A DNA stretch of 64,000 bases from Siphonodentalium dalli (taxonomy: Eukaryota > Mollusca > Scaphopoda > Gadilida > Siphonodentaliidae). This document shows, in pieces, positions 35,147 to 45,554 of the stretch. Numbering within the stretch: the stretch's first letter is position 1; every line of letters starts with the position of its first letter. The stretch spans positions 63,084,609 to 63,148,608 of the forward strand of contig CP136066.1 of the NCBI GenBank assembly GCA_032622095.1, read 5' to 3'. The notes below the pieces were generated by a model. It was not told the DNA's origin. It ran no database searches and saw only the letters and a list, made by a program, of their open reading frames with translations. The position numbers and the translations under genes are program-made.

Positions 35147-36015
35147 CCAACACGTGACCAGCTGTCTCACTGGACTCTCGCCCTACCTACGTGACCTATT
35201 TAATTAAGAGCCCGAACTAATTTAACAATCCGGCATTATGTTTTGTGTCAACTAAACAAAGGCGATCAACCAGTTACGCTTCACGTTTCAATTAAATAAA
35301 TACGGACGAATTCGTGGACGCTAATACAAATTGAGATACACATCCAACATGTTAATCACGAAGAACCTTCAACGTAACCTCACTTGCAGACACATAGTTG
35401 CATAACGTGCAATATAAACGACCAATTGTTCGAAAAAGTTCCATCAATTGGAAGGCCCCAAGCGAAACTGGCATTACTTGCACACTTCGTAACACGTAAA
35501 CCATAGCCGCTTCACAAAAATAATGACGAACGAAGTAGTTCCACATTCGAACAGAAATGTTGTCATCGTTGAAATAAATCGTCGAATGAGTCTAGCTAAC
35601 ATTTGTCTGTCATATATAGACATGTTTCCTTTACTAATGGTACCGATATGGATATTTCCCATGACAAACACGATTAGTCTAGTTCTATACAACTCACATC
35701 AATAGGCGCGTGTATCGGTATATACCGACATCATCCCAGATAATCACGAATATTGCATCAGATTTCTCCCCAGATGCACCTTTACGAAGATAATGAAATG
35801 TGCCAAACATTGGTATAATACTAAAAATCAGAATGAGGCTCTTGGGTTGGGAGAAAAATGATACATCATGATCTGGGATGTGGGCATGTAAAAACCTCAC
35901 CCTCGGGGCCACATATTGGGTCCGGACACTCGGCAAGCCTCGTGTTCGCCCGAAATATCTGACCCCTCGCGTGAGATATTTCCATCCCACACCCCAGGTC
36001 ATGATCGATAATATT
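35147..36015 (+). repeat. About 1-kb tandem unit, copy 3
   Basis: Third copy with the same order of landmarks, more diverged and without the block between TCTGAATCTATCC and the TATATAC repeats. It ends GGTCATGATCGATAATATTA. No coding frame is conserved among the three copies. Confidence 0.82.
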
Positions 36016-36019
36016 AATC

Positions 36020-36840
36020 TCGTTTTATTTTAAAGATTACGATCAGCGCCATTTTTGTTTCCCGATTTCGTGGTAACAAAACATAACCAAAATAAGTTTG
36101 CCGATCTGCACAAAGAACCACATGTACGATCACAAATTGGGAGTTGCATATGTATATCACCATATCATAGAGCTTTAAATACGAACAATATCCAGACCTG
36201 CAGCTCTCTTTTTAAAACATAAAACTTGTGTTTGTAAAGGTGGCCTATTTGACCAGTATCGAACCACTCAAATTTCGCGAAAAAATGACGATAATGTGGT
36301 GTCAATTATTCACCTTCCATCCTACTTTCTTGTTACCAGATCGATGGATAGCTAGCAATAATCTTTTAAACGTGTATGGTTTGTGTTTTTAAAGCCAAAG
36401 CTGTGCATTTTAGGGTGTGTATGCATTAGATTTTCCCATTTAACTACCAAAAGTGGATACAAACGAATTTGTATAAGTATATATTTTTAATTTATTTATC
36501 ATGCTTTTGAGAATTTATAGAAAACTAACACTTTAGTTTGTTGCTGTGATACCTAGTAATGCCCCGGTGGTCACCGTCATCAATTTCAGTGGGATGAGTT
36601 GGGGTGCCAGTGTGGTGAGATTTGAATATGTACAGTACCCTCTAACAACTTCCCAGCAAGGCAGCATCATGTATGCATGCCATAAAATAACAGGTGTTTG
36701 ATGTGTGATAGTACAGTACTAGTATCACGCTGCTGAAGTTGTATACTATATATAACACATACACTAACATGGAAGTCATACACTCTAGCTGCGAGTGGAG
36801 CGAAAAAGTCAGATTTTATTTGGCTTAATTAGTTCCTCGT
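36020..36840. other. Intergenic, no feature seen
   Basis: No gene or repeat with clear structure was recognised here. A few longer words (for example TATACTATATATAACAC near 36745) are simple sequence. Confidence 0.4.
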
Positions 36841-36947
36841 CAGCTAGAGCGTCTTCACGCGTGAGTTGTGCGGTCGCGACCCAGGTTGTAACTGCCCTCG
36901 TGTTGACGCCAGACTGAGATGGTTTTGGATTAGGCTCAGGACGGATT

Positions 36948-37754
36948 ATGGAGCTAATCCCTGAAGCTGCGTTGGCCGCTATACAGAAAAGCCGGTTAGT
37001 TGACGCTGTTAGTTGGACACTCCAAGCTAACAGGGGCTCTCTGGTTCTCTGTGTAGAATTCAGGACAGAGGAAGCTGGCACCCAGAAATCCTCTGCCGAA
37101 TACAGGAACGCCAAGACCCGCTGTAATATGAAGAAGGGGCCTCCGAAAAAAAAGACACCCTCACAGAAAAGAAGGGACGCTGCCAGACGGGCGAAATGGA
37201 AGAAGCAGAAGGGGGTGACTGTAGATCGACCAGTCGCCCCTACCCGTGTGGCTCAGCCGTCCAAAGACATAGCCGGCGGGTCGAAGTTGTCTGAGAGACG
37301 CCCAGACGACTCGACCCGCATGGAGTCTGACGACATTGAACCAGCTAGCAGGGACTCCGTGGATCTGCCGGAGGTCCCTGCTGTCGTCGTCGAAGCTTGC
37401 GGAGACAGGGACGTGGATACCACCCCAGATGTTCCTGCCGCCAGCTTCGACGTGGAACTGGACTTTACACCTCGGACACCGGATTACCAAAACATCCCGG
37501 TGTCCTCCAGCCCCACCAGCACCAACAACAACAACAGTGCAGCCTCCAACTTGTCTGCGGCGGAGGAAATCGTTGCTGACTGCCAAAGGAAGCTCGACAA
37601 AGTAAAGAAAGAAAGGCAAGACAGAGACAAAACAGAACAACAACAGCAAGAACATAGGGAAAAAATAGAACTCCTCTTGCAGCAACAACGGAGTTCTCCA
37701 CCTTCTTCAACAGAGAAACCAAACTCGAAGAAAAAGAGGAAAAAGAAAAAATAA
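36948..37754 (+). CDS. Basic, low-complexity ORF1/gag-like protein
   Basis: A 268-codon intact frame, more GC-rich than its surroundings. Residues 1-42 form a folded-looking segment (LVDAVSWTLQANRGSLVLCV). Residues 62-88 are strongly basic (KKGPPKKKTPSQKRRDAARR). Residues 110-170 are acidic and rich in Asp, Pro and Val. Residues 205-250 are Gln/Glu/Lys-rich and likely helical. The tail is nearly pure lysine. This is the make-up of nucleic-acid-binding ORF1 or gag proteins of mobile elements; I infer, but cannot prove, such an origin. The 3' flank at 37815-37880 (ATGAGGGGTTAAGGAGAGG, GGCCCTTTCGAGAATCCCGG) recurs at 41490-41560 inside another element, supporting a mobile source. A lineage-specific nuclear protein is the alternative. 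Confidence 0.55.
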   Translation: MELIPEAALAAIQKSRLVDAVSWTLQANRGSLVLCVEFRTEEAGTQKSSAEYRNAKTRCNMKKGPPKKKTPSQKRRDAARRAKWKKQKGVTVDRPVAPTRVAQPSKDIAGGSKLSERRPDDSTRMESDDIEPASRDSVDLPEVPAVVVEACGDRDVDTTPDVPAASFDVELDFTPRTPDYQNIPVSSSPTSTNNNNSAASNLSAAEEIVADCQRKLDKVKKERQDRDKTEQQQQEHREKIELLLQQQRSSPPSSTEKPNSKKKRKKKK

Positions 37755-37759
37755 AGACA

Positions 37760-40015
37760 AACATCATAAAATGCTTAAATTTTATTTTTTATTTTTTTTG
37801 ATTTATCTAATAAAGGCATAAAAATGAGGGGTTAAGGAGAGGTGCCACTCGGCCCTTTCGAGAATCCCGGGCCAGCCACCCAAATTACTATCTCACGGAA
37901 GTCATACATGTATTAAAAGGGCAAGGGGTAGACCTGTATACGCTCAAGTGATGAACCCTGTTGACTTCAATCAGTTGAATGTGATAGTGGCAGTTTCACA
38001 TTAATACCAACTTCGCCTTGCATGTATATATCCATGTATAAGAATACAAGCTGCTTTAAATGAGATGCCATAGAAATTTACCAGCTCATTGTTGGTTGAA
38101 CCATACTAGTAGACAGACATATACTATTTATCATATTAATATTTCAAGAATTTGTTCTTAAGTGTTAATTCTGATTGGAGTCATGGTTCTCTGTTACAGG
38201 TATCGGAAAATATTGAAACAATATACAGGTATTTCTCAAATTTTAATTTCCAGATTTGATTTGTCTTAAAGCAATACAATTCTTACCCTGTAGGTTTACC
38301 TTTTCTCTCAAACTTTAGTTCACTATGAATCAGAATCTGGTCCATATGTAACTCAACTAAATTATCATCATCAGAAGTACTGGAAGGACACTGAAATATC
38401 CATTGTTTAATGATCCATGTATTTGTACCTGTTTACAGTAGAAAGATTCCCTGGAGCAGGCTATTTAGTTTATTTCTTTCACAATGAGTCTACATATGTA
38501 TATGTGTGCGTGACTGTGAGTGTTTATCTTTAGGTATTAGTGGGGGTGTGCATGCGTGTGAATGGAAACAGTTGGAACACAAAGGAAGTCGGTCCCATAT
38601 ATAACAGAAACTTTGTTTAAGATAATAGTTTATTTATTTGATGATATGAAATACTAAGCAACAAATTACTACTACTAATAACAATGAAAACATAAGATGA
38701 TAATACATATAAATTTAATAACAATAAATTCAAACGTTATCTTCCGAGTAGCTGCCTTGCGGTCAAATCTGTGTATATATAGCTTTCAGACGTTGAATAA
38801 TTGACCTTGCGTATGTGTGGTTTGTCTGCTATTGAATACTGTGCCGGTATATAGGAGGGGCATCTGAAGCATCAAGTGCAATGAATTTTTGTTTGTTCCA
38901 GAGAAGGCCTCTTTCACGATTGTGATAACCTACCAATATTCAACATTCCATTTATCTGATCCAGGGGCTGATAAATTCATAATCTGTTCCGCTAGCCCTA
39001 AATGCCATCCTTAATCCACCTCTAATGCACACATGTATCTTGGTACTGTACATTGATTGACCAGACAAACCCTTGTGAAATTTCAGAAATATTCAGTCAT
39101 AAACTTTGTCATTATCACAACCACTCCTTAATTTAAAGGATACATGCCGGTATGCTACCCTGGCGACCACCCACCGCCTCTTGGAACTATTGTTCTGTCA
39201 GTTCATACAAACTTTGTTCAGCAATCAAATCTCTGAATCTAACTGATAGCTTTTTGTTAGCAACCAAAAAAAATTTGGATTAAGTATTCCACTTTCTAAG
39301 AGTGATTTGCAAACGTACACTAATTTAACATGTACTTATTAATTTGTTATATCACTTTAATTATTCCAATTACATCAGGTAACATCCAACTTCATGTTTA
39401 TATCTTCTTTGTCAAATTTATGAAATAGTAAAATCCATATTTTTACCATAACAGTTGTAATTCACTTTGTGCCTGACACGTAAAACAGATACTAACATGT
39501 CCTAATTTCGTGCTATTAAAACTAGCGAATAAAACAGCATGAAAAGTGCACTGGTTCTATACTCATAAAAAGTCCTTAATCGGACAAATCACCACCTCGA
39601 CAAATCGAACAGAGTTAACATTATAAAAATGGTGACGTGGCTCGAGGGCAACATTGCGGATTGTCTCCCCGAGGAACCAATGTTTTATTATACCGAATAA
39701 CCATGTCATATCATCGGGTGAAACATCCGCGAATCTCTTCGATTTGACACCGGCATCCATGATGTTTACTTTGAAGAATGCGGAAGTCGTCTGAATCGTG
39801 ACAATTTGGGGTTTCCGGTTTGAATGTCACGGTCAAAATACGTCATAAAATTTCGTTCGGGTGCTTCCGTGAACTTGTTCGGGCTCTTTCGGTCGGAGCG
39901 GTTAACATTGCAAAAAATGGTGACTGGCAATGTTTCATGGGCGGGAAACATTGCAAATTGTAAAACCACACCCTATGGGAAATTAACATAGGCTTTTAAT
40001 ATGAGGTATAATAAG
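37760..40015. other. Intergenic, no supported gene
   Basis: After the ORF and its repeat-like 3' flank, about 2 kb hold no ORF with recognisable features. ORFs 39563-39760 and 39766-39969 on the minus strand are short and unlike any family I know. Confidence 0.45.
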
Positions 40016-40019
40016 CAGA

Positions 40020-40430
40020 TCAGGCAGGGTTTATCCCGGACCGTTTCATTTGTGACAGTATGCGTACACGCATAATATATGGTATTTTATATGAAACGGA
40101 CAAACGGAACATGTCTGGATGCTTCTACTTAATGATTTCGAGAAAGCATTTGATACGGTTTCCTATCATTCATCAACAATTCTTGGACAAATTTAATTAT
40201 GGAGAAACGACCAAAGATGGATCTAAACATTTAGTGGCAATTTTCTTCATTTTTTCAAGCCATCTAGAGGCTGTAAGCAAGGCGACCCGTTATAACCGAA
40301 TATTTTTCTCTTATTCGCTGAGATATTCGCTGAAATGATAAGAGGAAATAAGAAAGTAACAGGTATTACACTCGATGCGAAGGGTTTGTCTCACTTTGCA
40401 GACATGCGCAGGGGGATTAACATGGCGACT
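40020..40430 (+). pseudogene. L1/Tx1-type reverse transcriptase fragment
   Basis: Combining frames gives RQGFIPDRFICDS, then a block ending NDFEKAFDTVSYH (the first catalytic Asp motif), then FNYGETTK, then CKQGDP, then EIFAEMIRGNKKVTGI, then LSHFADM, where the catalytic ADD motif is cut short. These are RT palm blocks in the right order, separated by indels. The fragment has neither 5' nor 3' parts of a LINE. It may be a separate scrap or the 3' end of another element abutting the LINE at 40.5-46.9 kb. Confidence 0.75.
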
Positions 40431-40576
40431 GCCAAGATGGCGACTGCGAAGTAAATAATGTTATTGTTGCTCAGGAAAATTCTTTGTTATGGTTTAATAT
40501 GGACGAATCGGTGAAATTCTCAGGATGTGTCGATAGATAAACACACAAGGAATTCGGTGCTATCCCTAAAAGGACC

Positions 40577-40676
40577 ATGGATGCTGTCAATATGAAGAAT
40601 TTGACAACTTCGTTTGACAAAAGTGACTTGAGGCGTGTTACTCATAAAACTGTTCTCGGTAGCCTGGAGGGTATGC
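40577..40676 (+). pseudogene. LINE ORF1, N-terminal piece before an insertion
   Basis: The frame MDAVNMKNLTTSFDKSDLRR continuing to SLEG stops making sense at about 40677, where 16-bp repeats begin. After the inserted element, sequence that reads as the continuation of an ORF1 resumes at about 42054 (AIQDILNIKDINGIQFIKDK). The sequence GTATGC occurs on both sides of the insert. The two halves are one base out of phase, so the joined frame would not be exact. Confidence 0.5.
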
Positions 40677-42053
40677 GGCTTATACGGACCCTGGCTCTTA
40701 CGGACCCTGGCTCTTACGGACCCTGGCTTTTACGGACCACCGGCTCATACGGACCCTGGCTTATACGGACCCCGGCTCATACGGACCTCAATTAAAATAT
40801 GCAATTTTCAAACTTATATTTATGAATTTAATATATAATTATGATTGTCTTTTCACACATATATCTGTATTAATTGAGAATTTCGGTGATTTTTTTGGTG
40901 ATTTTCAAACTTATGAATTTAACCGATTTTTTCGGTGATTTTCAAACTTATATTTCTGAATTTAATATATAATTATGATTGTCTTTTCACAAATATATCT
41001 GTATTAATTGAGAATTTCAGTGATGTTCTGGCTTGAAAAACATTTATTGAATCGTGTTAATTAATCTGTTCACCGTTGTATAAACACGCGTGTGTGATCC
41101 CTTTATGTCGTTGTATAAACAGACACGCGGTGATAAATGGTCAGTGAATGGTGATCAGGATGAATCCACTGAGTTTGATTTGTTATGAAAACATGTTAGT
41201 AAAAACACAACTTGTTTCAACTGATTTATTCTCCGTTGTATAAACACTCGTGTGTGATCCCTTTATATTGTTTTATAAACATACACCGGTGATAAATGGT
41301 CAGTGAATGGTGATCGGGATGAATCCACTGAGTTTGATTTGTTATGAAAACATGTTAGTAAAGACACAACTGGTATATATTCGACGACCAGGGCAAGATT
41401 GCATACTCAAGTTACCCACTACCACTGAAATAAAGAACCCAAGAAAATAATGTCAAAAATGTGTGTTTTTCTTCATAATAAAAGCTAATATATGAGGGGT
41501 GAAGGAAAGGGCCTATTGGCCCTTTCGACCATCCCGGGGTTAGCCCCCCCCCCCCCCAAATACTCCCTCCGATGACTGGCATAATTCCACAATGTCTAAC
41601 TGTGCTCCATTCGGCTTCGTCAGGAGGTTATTGGTTGCATTGAACCTGAATGTTCCCGTTTGACACATCCAGTCGGGTTTGTGACACAGGTGAGTTATAA
41701 CAAAAATGTTAGGAAAACGAGTGAGACGACCGGAAAGTTGATGTCCTTGTGGATAGACTACTCGTCGATGAGGATAACTGCCAGCAAACTACTGAAAGAA
41801 GCCGCCAAGCTGTACGCCCCAGTTTAGATAATGTTCGTCTGATGTAACGTTGTTCCATTTTTGTTGTCATCATAATTTTGTTATCTCAGTATATACTATA
41901 TGTTGTCGTCAGAATTTTAATTTATTTAAATAAACATAAAAAATAAAATTGTATATTTTAATTGAGGTCCGTATGAGCCAGGGTCCGTATAAGCCGATGG
42001 TCCGTATAAGCCAGAGGTCCGTATGAGCCATGGTCCGTAAGAGCCAGGGTCCG
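40677..42053. mobile_element. 1.38-kb element with inverted arrays of a 16-bp repeat at its ends
   Basis: Left end 40677-40793: seven copies of GGCTCTTACGGACCCT or close variants. Right end 41965-42053: about six copies of its reverse complement (AGGGTCCGTAAGAGCC type). Next to the arrays, the mirrored sequence TCAATTAAAATATGCAATTT continues the inverted repeat. The interior has a direct repeat (40830-41030) and a 160-185 bp tandem duplication (41030-41372, TGTATAAACACGCGTGTGTG type). It also has the GAGGGGTGAAGG...CCCTTTCG segment also found at 37815-37880, a poly-C run, and a coding-like scrap (41740-41825). A 6-bp GTATGC flanks both sides as a possible target duplication. Confidence 0.85.
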
Positions 42054-42839
42054 TATGCAATCCAGGATATTCTGAACATCAAGGATATAAATGGGATCCA
42101 ATTTATTAAGGATAAATGCCTAATAGCCGTGAGTACCCAAGATGCCAAGAACAAACTTATTGATAAAGGGCTGAAATTATTTGGGAGAACTATATTTTTA
42201 AACGATGCAGAACTAAAGGGTATCAAAGTGACAATTATAGGTGCCCCAATTTGGCTGGACGACAAGGCCATGATTGATAGTATGTCGTGTTTCGGACAAG
42301 TCATCGAAAAAACAATGGAAAGGGGTAAAATACGGGAGACAGAAGTAGAAAATGGAAAGAGGTACCTGATGTTACAACCAAACAATGGATGTGATGAGAT
42401 ACCCAGGGAAATTGAAATTGACGGGTTCCAAGTGCGGATATATTCAGATAAGACGAAAATTTATTGTAAATATTCCAACGAGGAACATTGGCCTACTTTT
42501 GTGTGTCAACAACAACGCCCCGAGAATCGCACGTGTACGAACTGCCTGCAGGTTGTCCACGCCCATTATCAATGCGGCAATCCGGTCGTTTGCAGAGCGT
42601 GCCGGGGTGAAGGTCATCGTTCTTATGAATGCTTTGGTAAAGGAAAATGGAAACAGCAATCAAGAAATAGCCTAGTGAGCAATGACTTTAATCAGCGTGG
42701 GAATTGGCGCGAAAACAAACGGCAACATGATTGGCTGAATAGAAACCGTCACAACTCAGGCAGTTACGCGGGAGATATGCGCGGCAGAAATTCTCGCTAC
42801 GATTGGCTGAATAAAGAGCGAGAGCGAAGACGGAATTGA
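42054..42839 (+). pseudogene. LINE ORF1: RRM-like region and two zinc knuckles
   Basis: In the open frame starting at 42030 (its first ten codons belong to the inserted element) residues 11-145 resemble the RNA-recognition-type region of LINE ORF1 proteins (KCLIAVSTQDAKNKLID, VTIIGAPIWLDD). Two zinc knuckles follow: C169-x2-C172-x5-H178-x3-C182 (atypical) and C188-x2-C191-x4-H196-x4-C201 (canonical CCHC). An Arg/Asn-rich tail ends at a stop at 42837. Such proteins coat LINE RNA and act as chaperones. The stop separates it from the esterase-like part that follows, which in relatives is the same protein, so it is probably broken. Confidence 0.78.
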
Positions 42840-42915
42840 CCCACATGCAGATGTAAACACTATCAGCGATATTGTAGATGGTGACAGCGTAACCGGGGAA
42901 AAAGTTGATTCACTC

Positions 42916-43600
42916 ATGGTCGATGATGACAAAAAGGCAGATCCCATTGAAGGCGACGATGGCATAAAGCCCGACAACACCGTAAACGTGAAAATCGACA
43001 CGATCGTACCTGGTGCAAGTAACTGTGCTGAAGTAGCGCCCCTGTTGAAATCCCAACCGAACATCAAAATAGTTCAACGCTCGGGTGCTTCTTATGAAAA
43101 TTTAGACAAGCTTCTCAAGGAAGCCGGAAGGATGAAATGCATCGAGACAGAAAGTGTTGTGAAAGTGATTGTTCATCTCGGAACAAACGACATAAGCAAC
43201 AGTGGCGGCAGAGGTGGAGTAGCTATTTCCAAATTTGCCTTGAAATTCGAGGCAATCGGGAAGGCTTTCACGAATGCATCAGTGGTTGTGTGTAGTGTGC
43301 CCCCACGAAAGGGTATGGGACAGAAGATTCAATTCTTCAATCAAGGGTCAGCTACATTCAATGATTTTGTGAGAACATTTTGCGATTCCAGGCCGGATGT
43401 GCAGTATGCTGATTTCAGCGAGGAGTTCGCGAAGGGAGACATTGTTTTCAGGAACCTGTACTAAAGGATCCGAAAGGGGTGCACTTTAGCCCTAAAGGAA
43501 AAGAGAAGCTTGCTGAGTGTATTCTCTCATCAACTAAGAAACGGGACAGAGACTCTAGCAGCCCCATCCTTGTGCAGAATAAATCTGCCAAGACGGACTG
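42916..43600 (+). pseudogene. LINE ORF1 C-terminal SGNH esterase-like domain
   Basis: The 182-codon frame has the blocks of an SGNH/GDSL hydrolase: GASNCAEVAPLL (33-44), where the usual GDSN has Asp changed to Ala but keeps Ser; SGASYENLDKLL (56-67); VIVHLGTNDIS (84-94), the GTND block; and VVVCSVPPRKG (123-133). The frame stops at 43464, but in another frame the sequence goes on with KGVHFSPKGKEKLAECI, the block with the catalytic His, and ends near 43600. Esterase domains in ORF1 are known in some LINE groups and may bind lipid or assist particle assembly; that role is general knowledge, not shown here. One frameshift makes this copy defective. Confidence 0.82.
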
Positions 43601-43724
43601 ATCGCTGACCCCATCTACTGACTGTTTACCTCCACATACATGTATACATTCTAATTATTATAACAATGACCCCGTATTCCGCCAGGATAATTATTATAAG
43701 AAACCGCACTGCAGATGTTTCTAT

Positions 43725-44537
43725 ATGTATAATAATACGAGTTATGTGTGTAATACTGAAGATAAGCGAAATGAGTTATATAACATTGAATGTGGCCCAG
43801 ATTTATTTTATAAATGTGCCGACACATTCCAAGGCATGGTTGAATGTCCAAAATGTATTGACAATCGTGTCCCTATAAAGACAATCTATTTTGACACAAA
43901 GTTTAAAGTAATCCCCCCTGCAGAAGACGATAAGTTTTATGTGAAAACGATAAAGAATAACATCCCGGTAGGGGCTATTGAAGTAAATAAGAACGCTCTT
44001 TCTGCAGTTTTCTCTCAGCCTGGCTGTGAAACAACCCCCATTTACTGGGAGAGTGCAGCAAAACCAAAGGACTACGATAATTCCAATTTGTTTGGTCACA
44101 GAGAAGTTTTTGCATGTAGTACCAACGACGGTACACAAAATGACACACTTTTTGATATTATTAGCAATGCTGATGCTCAGTCACAGTTAGTCAATTCTGA
44201 TATTTCTGGGATTTTGAGAGACATACGCTTGGCTCTGGATGAAACAACGCCTATGTTTTCTAATCGCATAAATGACACAGAAAGTGACATAAATGGATAC
44301 CCTAAATCATTTTCTGATCATGCATATAGACATGATGATACACAGCTAACGTGCAAAGACAAACTTTTGGGAGGCTCGTATATGGCTACGCCCCATATAA
44401 ATGTAGATGCATTGAGTAATACGTGTAATGTAGTTTTTAATGACAGTTCCAAGTTTGATACCTCAAAAATGGAATCAGATCTGGTATATGTGTGTACAGA
44501 AAACCTTTATAATGATGAAGTTATCGCTCACATGTGA
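43725..44537 (+). CDS. Unrecognised spacer ORF A in the LINE
   Basis: A 270-codon open frame between ORF1 and the endonuclease. No domain is recognised. It is rich in Asp and Asn with scattered Cys. The motifs VFACSTNDGTQNDTLFDI and SGILRDIRLALDETTPM recur in changed form in the next ORF, so the two derive from one duplicated unit. The N-terminal part (YNIECGPDLFYKCADTFQG, VECPKC) has paired Cys that could bind metal. It may be the N-terminal extension of the LINE ORF2, because the endonuclease follows in order. Confidence 0.5.
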   Translation: MYNNTSYVCNTEDKRNELYNIECGPDLFYKCADTFQGMVECPKCIDNRVPIKTIYFDTKFKVIPPAEDDKFYVKTIKNNIPVGAIEVNKNALSAVFSQPGCETTPIYWESAAKPKDYDNSNLFGHREVFACSTNDGTQNDTLFDIISNADAQSQLVNSDISGILRDIRLALDETTPMFSNRINDTESDINGYPKSFSDHAYRHDDTQLTCKDKLLGGSYMATPHINVDALSNTCNVVFNDSSKFDTSKMESDLVYVCTENLYNDEVIAHM

Positions 44538-44717
44538 GATCATATGACACACACGAACAATGATTCTCCAGTTAACCCAGCACACGTTTTATATAAAGTA
44601 TCAAATTTGAAGAAAAAAAAATTGCCTCCAAGCGAATGCACATTACAAGCATTTCATAATAATACGATATCACAATATATGGATAGTCCAGTGCCAATTT
44701 ATTTTACGTGAAATTCG

Positions 44718-45518
44718 ATGTTAGCATATTATAATCAATATGATGGCAGCTGTAAAGTACCCATTCATTTTGAGTATAAATCTGATATGAATGATTATTC
44801 TAACCCGATTGATAATAGTCTGTGTGATAGAACCATTGTTACATGTAGTACGAATGATTGTATTCAATATAACATACCTTTCGATATCGATAATGAAATT
44901 CACATGCACAAAGCACATTTCAATCTCAAGCTTATAAATGATTTAAAAGAATTGCCTGAGGAAATGCTGAGTGATATTACTCGATTAGCGACTGCGAGTT
45001 GTGAACTTTCTGATGTGCTGAGAGACATACGAATAACCTTGGATCAGGGCATGACTATGTCTCATGAACATGCAGAAAGTACACATCTCTTTGAGCACAG
45101 AATGTATGATGCATTTGACACTGATAGAGTTATACCCCTTGAACACGACGACAATGATAGAGTTATCCCTCCTACACAATACCAAATCAGACTTGAGAAC
45201 AATAACCTTTCTGGGCATACAAGTTCGATCGTTGACAAATTGCATCCACGTGCCATCCTCAGTGAAGAAATACCGCAGAATTCTCATAATGATATCTTTG
45301 TGAAATCCTCGAATTACTGTCCTGTAATAGGTCAATTTGATAACATACCGACCCCAATGTATCGTGTCGATGGAATGAATCACCGCAATAATATACTAGG
45401 AAATAATTTAAGCAACGATTATGCCCTAACGAATATACTCATTGCTGAATTTCATGGACACAATGTGTTTGAACGACCCTCATATGATAATACTGAAGAT
45501 TATACACACGACATATAA
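44718..45518 (+). CDS. Unrecognised spacer ORF B, related to ORF A
   Basis: A 266-codon open frame with TCSTNDCIQYNIPFDI and LSDVLRDIRITLDQGMTM, clear relatives of motifs in the preceding ORF. It is rich in Asp, Asn and His and has no recognisable domain. It starts at a GTG-like or in-frame position after a stop, so the ATG at 44718 may be internal to a longer broken frame. The next frame to the right (45555) leads into the endonuclease. Confidence 0.5.
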   Translation: MLAYYNQYDGSCKVPIHFEYKSDMNDYSNPIDNSLCDRTIVTCSTNDCIQYNIPFDIDNEIHMHKAHFNLKLINDLKELPEEMLSDITRLATASCELSDVLRDIRITLDQGMTMSHEHAESTHLFEHRMYDAFDTDRVIPLEHDDNDRVIPPTQYQIRLENNNLSGHTSSIVDKLHPRAILSEEIPQNSHNDIFVKSSNYCPVIGQFDNIPTPMYRVDGMNHRNNILGNNLSNDYALTNILIAEFHGHNVFERPSYDNTEDYTHDI

Positions 45519-45554
45519 GTACATGCACCTATTGATATTGATGTCCACACACAT

